Both the position numbers and the translations under genes were made by a program. 64,000 bases of DNA from contig NZ_CP157793.1 in NCBI RefSeq assembly GCF_040110915.1, positions 1,810,939-1,874,938 on the forward strand, written 5' to 3'. The notes under the pieces are model-generated. The model searched no databases. It had not been told where the DNA came from and saw only the letters and a program-made list of their open reading frames with translations. This stretch comes from Stappia sp. GTDB lineage: Bacteria > Pseudomonadota > Alphaproteobacteria > Rhizobiales > Stappiaceae. Of this stretch, positions 58,481 to 64,000 are shown in pieces; positions within the stretch are counted from its first letter, which is position 1, and each line of letters starts with the position of its first letter.

Positions 58481-59056
58481 TTAGCCTGGAGAGGTTGCCG
58501 CCGGCCGGGTTTCCGCCAGATCGTTCCACACCGTCTGGCGCGCGATCCGGCCGTCGACGATCTCGAAGCGGTCGACGAAGCGGACGTTCGAAAACGGCGT
58601 CCCGTCCGTCCATTCCCCGGCAAGCCACCCGCGGCAGATCACCACCGTCGTCGCCCCCTGAAACGCGACATCCGTCCCCTCGAAGGTCTTCGTCACGAAG
58701 CGGTAGCGCGTCGCCGCCCAGGCCGGCAGATCCTCCACCCGGGTAAAGACCGCACCGCCGGGAAAGGTCATCTCGAACTCCGGCGCGAGAAACGACGCGG
58801 CCGTCTCGAGATCGCGCCGCTCCATCGCGGCGAGATAGTCGCGCACCAGCGCTTCCGGGTCCGGCGACGGCGCGCCGGGCACGCGGGTCGTGCCGCCGCG
58901 CATGTAGCTCGTCGGCTTCACCTCCTCGATGACCACCGTCACCCCTTCCGCCGGGGCCGCCATGGTGCCGCGCACCGCATCCGTGATCCGCCGCGCCAGA
59001 GCCTGACGGGTGTCGTCGCAATAGCCTTCGATCAATGTCACGCGCACCACCGGCAT
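58481..59056 (-). CDS. 4-oxalocrotonate tautomerase/SnoaL-like fusion
   Basis: A 191-residue fusion. Residues 1-57 are a 4-OT-type tautomerase with Pro2, which becomes the catalytic N-terminal proline after Met removal (MPVVRVTLIEGYCDDTRQAL...VVIEEVKPTSY). Residues 66-180 are a SnoaL-like/NTF2-fold domain (ALVRDYLAAMERRDLETAASFL; FVDRFEIVDGRIARQTVW). The tautomerase part would interconvert enol and keto forms; the SnoaL part usually binds or isomerises polyketide-like or ring substrates. The substrate is unknown. It is divergent from gntR, and its promoter may overlap the gntR promoter. Confidence 0.8.
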   Translation of the reverse strand: MPVVRVTLIEGYCDDTRQALARRITDAVRGTMAAPAEGVTVVIEEVKPTSYMRGGTTRVPGAPSPDPEALVRDYLAAMERRDLETAASFLAPEFEMTFPGGAVFTRVEDLPAWAATRYRFVTKTFEGTDVAFQGATTVVICRGWLAGEWTDGTPFSNVRFVDRFEIVDGRIARQTVWNDLAETRPAATSPG

Positions 59057-59119
59057 GGACCTTATCCCCCTGATTTCGAAAGGCTTTCGCGCCGATTCTC
59101 AGAACGCGCGAGAGCCTGT

Positions 59120-59157
59120 TGACATAATGATATAATGACATACCATTAGATGCATCA
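59120..59157. promoter_or_regulatory. Overlapping divergent promoters with TGACATA repeats
   Basis: On the plus strand TGATATAAT (59128-59136) is an extended -10 with a perfect TATAAT. On the minus strand TTGATG (59157-59152) is followed after 17 bases by TTATAT. TGACATA occurs at 59120-59126 and 59136-59142, 16 bases apart. The arrangement suggests an operator, plausibly for the adjacent GntR protein, controlling both directions. Regulator identity is inference. Confidence 0.5.
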
Positions 59158-59239
59158 AACGCAAACCGGGATCGCATCCGGAAGGTCGTCGGACGCTTGC
59201 GTCCGCACCCGCCTTACGCAGCGGCTCCTGGCGTCCCCG

Positions 59240-60166
59240 ATGCTTGCAAAGCACCCGAAAGCGAGAGTTTCCGCCGTGGTCCCGCCGTCCTCCAAGTCCC
59301 AGGTGCAGGCCGATCCGGCCGACGGCGCGGCCCGCAGCGGCCGCAGCGATGCGACCTCCGCGCGCCTCGGCGGCGCGCTGGATCCGGCCGGACCCGTCCC
59401 GCTCTACCACCAGATCTTCCTCATCCTCCGGAACCGGATTTACGGCGGCAATCTCGCTCCGGGCGAACGGGTGCCGAGCGAGCAGGATCTGACGACCGAA
59501 TTCGGCGTCTCGCGCATCACCGCGAAACGCGCGCTCAACGAGCTGGCCGACGCCGGTCTCGTCATCCGCGAGCGCGGCCGCGGCACGCGGGTGGTCAACC
59601 GGCCGCCGGCGCCCGCGGTCACCTCGTCGATCGAGGGCTGGCTGGAGAACGTCTCGCTGATGGGCCAGTCGACGACGGCCCAGGTGCTCACCTTCGCCTA
59701 TCTCGAGGCGAGCGAGGACATCGCTCTGGCGCTGGAGATCGAGGCCGGGGACGCCGTCCAGCATGCGGTGCGCGTGCGCTCGCTCGACGGCGAGCCGATG
59801 TCCTACCTCGTCACCTATGTGCCGGCGGACATCGGACGGCAGTACGAGAGCGAGGAACTCAACAGCCAGCCGCTGCTGCATCTGCTGGAACGCGCGGGCG
59901 TCGACGTCGCCTCCGCCCGCCAGACCATTTCCGCCACGCTCGCCGACGCCGAGGTCGCCTCGGCGCTGTCGATCCCCGTCGGCTCGCCGCTGATCGAGGT
60001 GCGCCGCGTGGTGCGCGACCGGGCCGAACGGCCGGTGGAATACATCCGCGTCCTCTACAGGCCGGATCTCTATCGCTTCGAAATGTCCATGCGCCGGGTC
60101 ACCGCCGAAAGCGGCCCGCGCTGGACGACGACAAGCTCGTCGCCGGTCCCGGCCGGCGGCGGATAA
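59240..60166 (+). CDS. GntR family transcriptional regulator (HutC/UTRA type)
   Basis: A 308-residue repressor-type regulator. The winged helix-turn-helix is at about 50-115 (PLYHQIFLILRNRIYGG...VPSEQDLTTEFGVSRITAKRAL...GTRVV), and a UTRA effector domain follows (about 130-290: QVLTFAYLEASEDIALAL...YLVTYVPADIGR). UTRA members bind small metabolites such as amino acids, sugars or urocanate. The start is uncertain: ATG 59240 is chosen because the extended -10 promoter would leave only a seven-base leader before ATG 59150. It is 68 bases upstream of the LivK-like gene and probably controls it. Confidence 0.85.
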   Translation: MLAKHPKARVSAVVPPSSKSQVQADPADGAARSGRSDATSARLGGALDPAGPVPLYHQIFLILRNRIYGGNLAPGERVPSEQDLTTEFGVSRITAKRALNELADAGLVIRERGRGTRVVNRPPAPAVTSSIEGWLENVSLMGQSTTAQVLTFAYLEASEDIALALEIEAGDAVQHAVRVRSLDGEPMSYLVTYVPADIGRQYESEELNSQPLLHLLERAGVDVASARQTISATLADAEVASALSIPVGSPLIEVRRVVRDRAERPVEYIRVLYRPDLYRFEMSMRRVTAESGPRWTTTSSSPVPAGGG

Positions 60167-60234
60167 CAGCACGAGTGGGAACAGCCGGGACAGTCAACGG
60201 GCCGCAGGGGCGGCCGCGCTTTGGGAGGTGTGAC

Positions 60235-61497
60235 ATGACGGACAGAACGAAGACCGATACGACGACACGCAAGACGACGGGCCAGGGCGGGATCGGCCGC
60301 CGCACGTTTCTGGCCACCGGGGCCGCCGCGCTCGGCCTCGGCGTGACCGGGTTTCCCGCGGTGCTGCGCGCCCAGGCCGCGCCGGTGAAGATCGGGCTGA
60401 TCCATCCGGTTTCGGGCTTCGTGGCGTTTTCCGGCACCCAGTGCCGCGAAGGCGCGATGATGGCCATCGCCGACCTGAACGCCGCCGGCGGCGTGAAGGC
60501 GCTCGGCGGCGCCCAGATCGAGGCGGTGCTGGCCGACAGCCAGGGCAAGCCGGAAATCGGCGCCTCGGAAGTGACCAAGATGGCGGAAGCCGGCATCCAC
60601 GGCATCGTCGCCGGCTATGCCTCGTCGATCTCGCTCGCGACCTCGCAGGAAGCGGCCAAGACCAACACGCCGCATGTCGTCGACGTCGGCGTGTCGGACC
60701 AGATCGTGCAGCGCGGTCTCACCAACACCTTCCGCTTCGGGCCCGGCTACGGAAAGATCGCGGAGTTCGCGGTCGACAATCTGGACACGATCAACCAGTC
60801 CGCCGGCTCGCCCGCCAAGACGGCGATGATCATCCACGAGGAATCGCTGTTCGGCACCGGCACCGCCGGGCTCCTGCAGGAGCGTCTGCCGCAAAAGGGC
60901 ATCGAGGTCGTCGACGTCATCAAGCACGCCAATCCGACCCGCGACTTCACCAACATCGTGCTGCAGATCAAGTCGAAGAAGCCCGACCTGATCATCCCGG
61001 CCAACTACTACAATGAATACGTGCTGCTCGCGCGCACCATGCGCCAGCAGCGGGTCGAGGCGATGGGCATCTATTCGGTGCTCGGCGGGGCGGCGTCGAA
61101 CTACAAGTTCGTCAACGAGTTCCCCGAGGCCGCCGACCTCATCATGGACTGCAATCACTGGTTCAACCCGAAGTCCGAGGTCGCGCTCCAGCGCAAGGCC
61201 GCGGCCGAGGCCAAGGGCCTCATCTACACCTACGAGGTGTTCCTCGCCTACAACGCGGTGCTCGGCCTGGTCGACGCCATCGAGCGTGCCGGAACCACGG
61301 ACAAGGAGGCGGTCAACGCCGCGCTCGCCGCCTCCGAGATGGACATGTCCTACATGCCCTACGGTCCGACCAAGATGGTCGACGGCCAGAACCAGGGCGG
61401 CCAGCCGGTCAACACCCAGGTCCAGAACGGCGACATCCAGGTCATCTATCCGGAGGCGTTCGCCTCGGCCGCTCCCGTTTTCCCGATGGGCGGCTGA
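60235..61497 (+). CDS. Branched-chain amino acid-type ABC transporter, substrate-binding protein
   Basis: A 420-residue periplasmic binding protein of the type I (Peripla_BP_6/LivK) fold. The leader has a twin-arginine motif, GRRTFLATG, with cleavage after about QAQA, so it is a Tat substrate. The mature protein opens VKIGLIHPVSGFVAFSGTQC, and the ligand contact stretches GIVAGYASSISLAT and VVDVGVSDQ are visible. Ligands of this family include amino acids, urea and short amides. The neighbouring ureohydrolase makes a nitrogen-rich ligand plausible. The start has GGGAGG upstream. Confidence 0.88.
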   Translation: MTDRTKTDTTTRKTTGQGGIGRRTFLATGAAALGLGVTGFPAVLRAQAAPVKIGLIHPVSGFVAFSGTQCREGAMMAIADLNAAGGVKALGGAQIEAVLADSQGKPEIGASEVTKMAEAGIHGIVAGYASSISLATSQEAAKTNTPHVVDVGVSDQIVQRGLTNTFRFGPGYGKIAEFAVDNLDTINQSAGSPAKTAMIIHEESLFGTGTAGLLQERLPQKGIEVVDVIKHANPTRDFTNIVLQIKSKKPDLIIPANYYNEYVLLARTMRQQRVEAMGIYSVLGGAASNYKFVNEFPEAADLIMDCNHWFNPKSEVALQRKAAAEAKGLIYTYEVFLAYNAVLGLVDAIERAGTTDKEAVNAALAASEMDMSYMPYGPTKMVDGQNQGGQPVNTQVQNGDIQVIYPEAFASAAPVFPMGG

Positions 61498-61583
61498 CCC
61501 CGACAGGCGGTCTCCTCCGTGGGCGGGCGGGGCGCTTGCGCTCCGTCCGCCTCCCCTTCCCTTGTCACGACAGTCGAGTGGTC

Positions 61584-62456
61584 ATGCCGGATCTGGCAAT
61601 CATCGTTCCCTCCGTGCTCAACGGGCTGACGACGGGCGCGCTCTATGCGCTCGTCGCCCTCGGCCTCACGCTGATCTACGGGGTGCTGCACATCATCAAC
61701 TTCGCGCATGGCGCGCTGCTGATGCTCGGCCTCTACGGGGTGTTCTACCTGAACACCCGCTTCGGCATCGACCCCTATGTCGCGCTGCTGATCGTGCCGC
61801 CGGCGATGTTCGCCATCGGCTACGCCCTGCAACGCGGCATCATCGGCCGGGCAAGCCACGGGCGCGACGAGAACATCCTGCTCGTCACGCTGGGCCTTGC
61901 GATCGTCATCGAGAACGCTTCGCTGTTCCTCTTCAAGTCCGACACCCGCATCATCGACGTGCCCTATGCCTTCGAGGTGGTGGAGATCTTCGGCGCCTTC
62001 CTGCCGCTGCCCAAGGTCATCGCCTTCTTCGGCGCCCTCGTCACCGCCGTCCTGCTGTGGCTGCTGATGGCCAAGACCGATCTCGGCCGCGCGATCCGCG
62101 CGCTCGCCAAGGAACGCAAGGGCGCGAAACTGGTCGGCATCAACGTCGAGCATGTCTTCGCCATGAGCTTCGGCCTGGGCATCGCCTGCCTCGGGGTCGC
62201 CGCCTGCCTGCTGCTGCCGAGCTATTACGTCAGCCCCCAGGTGGGCCATGGCTTCGTGCTGATCGCCTTCACCATCGTCGTGCTGGGCGGCATGGGCTCC
62301 TTCGTCGGCGCGCTCATCGGCGGGCTGATCATCGGCGTGGTCGAGGCGCTCGGCGGTCTCTTCCTCGGCGAGAGCCTCGGGCAGATCGGCATCTTCCTGA
62401 TCTTCATCCTCGTGCTGATCTTCCGCCCGACCGGGCTTCTCGGACACAGGGTCTGA
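61584..62456 (+). CDS. ABC transporter permease, LivH type
   Basis: A 290-residue permease with eight or nine predicted helices. The N-terminus LNGLTTGALYALVALGLTLIYGV and the NFAHGALLMLG stretch are LivH signatures. It forms a pair with the LivM-like protein and the LivF/G ATPases. Four bases separate its stop from the next start. Confidence 0.9.
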   Translation: MPDLAIIVPSVLNGLTTGALYALVALGLTLIYGVLHIINFAHGALLMLGLYGVFYLNTRFGIDPYVALLIVPPAMFAIGYALQRGIIGRASHGRDENILLVTLGLAIVIENASLFLFKSDTRIIDVPYAFEVVEIFGAFLPLPKVIAFFGALVTAVLLWLLMAKTDLGRAIRALAKERKGAKLVGINVEHVFAMSFGLGIACLGVAACLLLPSYYVSPQVGHGFVLIAFTIVVLGGMGSFVGALIGGLIIGVVEALGGLFLGESLGQIGIFLIFILVLIFRPTGLLGHRV

Positions 62457-62459
62457 CCG

Positions 62460-63434
62460 ATGCGCCAGCTCGTCATCCTACTCGGCATCTTCGCGGCGCT
62501 CTTCCTGGTTCCCTTCGCGGTGACCTCGGAAGCCTGGCGGACCACGATCATCCTGACGCTCTACGCCGCCCTGCTCGGTCAGGCGTGGAACATTCTCGGC
62601 GGCTACGGCGGTCAGTTCTCCTTCGGCCACGCCGCCTTCTTCGGCACCGGCGCCTATACGGTCGCCGTGCTGCAGGTGCAATTCGGCCTCAACCCCTGGC
62701 TGGGGCTCATCGCGGGCGCGGCGCTTGGCGTCGCGGTCGCCGCCTTCATCGGATTCACGACATTCCGCTACGGTCTGCGCGGGTCCTACTTCGCGCTGGT
62801 GACCCTCGCCTTCGCCGAGGTGCTGCGCATCCTGTCCAACACGGTGGACTTCACCGGCGCGGGCGTCGGCATCCTGATCCCGCTGGAGCAAAGTGCCACG
62901 AACATGCAGTTCGCCAGCAAGGCCGGCTACTACTGGCTGCTGTGGCTGATCACGCTGGCCGCCTTTCTCACCGTGTGGTGGATCGGGCACTCGCGCTTCG
63001 GCGCGCGGCTGATGGCGGTGCGCGACAACGAGGACGCGGCGCGCGCGCTTGGCGTCGATCCCTTCCGGGTGAAGATGCAGGCGATCATGCTGTCGGGCTT
63101 CTTCTCCGCGCTCGCCGGCGTCTTCTACGCGCAATTCTTCCTCTATCTCGATCCGGGCATCGCCTACGGGCCAGCCGTGTCGGTGGAAAGCCTGCTGGTG
63201 CCGATCATCGGCGGCATGGGCACGCTGTTCGGCCCGCTGCTCGGGGCCGTGGCGCTGCACACGGTCTCGGAGGTCACCCGCGAGGTGATCGGCGACCTTC
63301 CGGGCGTGAGCCTCGTGATCTACGGCATCATCCTGATCGTCATGGTGCTCTTCGCCCCGCGCGGGCTGGCCGGCCTCGTGGCCCGGCTGACGTCGCGGCG
63401 GAGCACCGCGACCAGGGAGGCGCGTCATGCCTGA
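62460..63434 (+). CDS. ABC transporter permease, LivM type
   Basis: A 324-residue permease with about ten predicted helices. LGQAWNILGGYGGQFSFGHAAFFGTGAY is in pattern the LivM signature (given here in part), with VRDNEDAARALGVD as the ATPase-contact loop. Start ATG 62460 immediately follows the LivH stop; its own stop overlaps the LivG start by eight bases. Confidence 0.9.
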   Translation: MRQLVILLGIFAALFLVPFAVTSEAWRTTIILTLYAALLGQAWNILGGYGGQFSFGHAAFFGTGAYTVAVLQVQFGLNPWLGLIAGAALGVAVAAFIGFTTFRYGLRGSYFALVTLAFAEVLRILSNTVDFTGAGVGILIPLEQSATNMQFASKAGYYWLLWLITLAAFLTVWWIGHSRFGARLMAVRDNEDAARALGVDPFRVKMQAIMLSGFFSALAGVFYAQFFLYLDPGIAYGPAVSVESLLVPIIGGMGTLFGPLLGAVALHTVSEVTREVIGDLPGVSLVIYGIILIVMVLFAPRGLAGLVARLTSRRSTATREARHA

Positions 63435-64000
63435 GGCGCAGGCTCCCATGCTCGAGGTCGACGGCATCTCCAAGAGCTTCGGCGGCCTGCAGGCCTCCAG
63501 AAACGTCACCCTCGCCGTGCCGCAAGGCAAGATCACCTCGCTGATCGGCCCGAACGGCGCCGGCAAGACCACGCTCTTCGCACTGATCACCGGCTTTCAC
63601 ACGCCGGACGCTGGCCGGGTGCGGTTCCTGGGCGAGGACATCACCAACATGGCGCCGCAGGACATCGCGACGCGCGGCATGATCCGCACCTTCCAGATCG
63701 TCCAGCCCTTCGCCGGCCAGACGGTGCGCGAGAACATCGCGGTCGGCGCGCATCTGCACATCCGCGCACGCGGCGCGGCACTCGCCAAGGCCGAGGCGGT
63801 CGCCGAAAAGGTCGGCCTCGCAGACCGGCTCGACATGGACGCCGCCGCGCTGACGGTCGCCGGCCGCAAGCGGCTGGAGGTCGCCCGCGCGCTTGCCACC
63901 GACCCGAAGCTGATCCTCTTCGACGAGGTGCTGGCCGGGCTCAACCCGTCCGAGATTCGCGATGTCATCCCGGTGATCCGCGCCATCCGCGACGAGGGCA
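63427..64000 (+). CDS. ABC transporter ATP-binding protein, LivG type (truncated by window end)
   Basis: The first 191 residues are visible. Walker A is GPNGAGKTT (about 40-48) and the Q-loop lies near TFQIVQPF. The signature is the degenerate LTVAGRKRLEVARAL rather than LSYGQQR, and Walker B is LILFDEVLAGLNPSE; this variant is seen in one branch of LivG-like ATPases. The start overlaps the LivM stop (ATG at 63427), so it is coupled. A LivF partner is presumably beyond the window. Confidence 0.88.
   Translation, partial: MPEAQAPMLEVDGISKSFGGLQASRNVTLAVPQGKITSLIGPNGAGKTTLFALITGFHTPDAGRVRFLGEDITNMAPQDIATRGMIRTFQIVQPFAGQTVRENIAVGAHLHIRARGAALAKAEAVAEKVGLADRLDMDAAALTVAGRKRLEVARALATDPKLILFDEVLAGLNPSEIRDVIPVIRAIRDEG

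Noticed and set aside
52881..64000. Treating 52.9-64 kb as a genomic island
   Set aside because: It begins next to a tRNA gene, a common integration site, but I found no integrase, no repeat of the tRNA 3' end and no sustained composition change apart from one spacer.

Overview
The window is 64 kb of high-GC, gene-dense bacterial chromosome. Gene content and order point to an alphaproteobacterium of the Hyphomicrobiales/Rhizobiales type: the runs dnaB-alr-radA-cvpA-purF-SDR and pgsA-like/AI-2E permease/hdaA/ppk/ppx opposite purM-purN, an HdaA-type DnaA regulator, Ppx/GppA beside rlmE, and GANTC (CcrM-type) sites in intergenic DNA. Genus cannot be fixed from the sequence alone. I see no insertion sequence, prophage, integrase or CRISPR array; nearly everything looks like core or ordinary accessory chromosome.

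Layout. 0-4 kb (minus strand): partial FKBP isomerase, a small methyltransferase, a lipoprotein D,D-carboxypeptidase and a CSS-EAL c-di-GMP phosphodiesterase. 4-8.5 kb (plus): a PfkB sugar kinase and two tandem secreted paralogues of unknown function. 8.5-20 kb (mostly minus): ABC exporter, aspS, then the pgsA-like/AI-2E/hdaA/ppk/ppx block, with rnd on the plus strand. 20-28.4 kb: purM-purN, two GST-like proteins, a molybdopterin oxidoreductase, ndk, DinB-like and M20 peptidase genes. 28.4-35.2 kb: a ugpBAEC glycerol-3-phosphate importer divergent from a Tat-exported PhoX phosphatase, with an array of 11-bp-spaced PhoB-box-like half-sites between them, so this is very probably a Pho-regulon locus. 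35.4-42.7 kb: dnaB, alr, radA, cvpA, purF, SDR. 42.8-52.6 kb: LOG-family nucleotidase, a LysM protein, rsmB, a small unknown gene, guaB, rlmE, a second Ppx/GppA with a 348-residue disordered extension, and tRNA-Gln(CTG). 52.9-64 kb (accessory): a papain-like protein of unknown function paired with an ATP-grasp ligase, a very AT-rich spacer, a ureohydrolase, a membrane protein, a 4-OT/SnoaL fusion, a GntR-UTRA regulator and a LivKHMG-type ABC importer that runs off the end.

How the genes work together. Phosphate handling recurs: polyphosphate synthesis and breakdown (ppk, ppx), a second Ppx/GppA, glycerol-3-phosphate uptake and PhoX. Purine synthesis is represented by purM, purN, purF and guaB, with ndk for nucleotide balance. 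Replication control is represented by hdaA and dnaB, the latter with two GANTC sites flanking a DnaA-box-like 9-mer upstream. The best candidate for an undescribed system is the two-gene unit at 52881-56145: an ATP-grasp ligase and a large protein carrying a papain-like Gln/Cys...His...Asn arrangement, expressed from a spacer of about 24% G+C. Other structures not explained by the genes are a cluster of eight GANTC sites at 351-600, three 26-bp tandem hairpin repeats at 46769-46858, a perfect 18-bp palindrome upstream of the M20 peptidase and a divergent promoter with direct repeats upstream of gntR.
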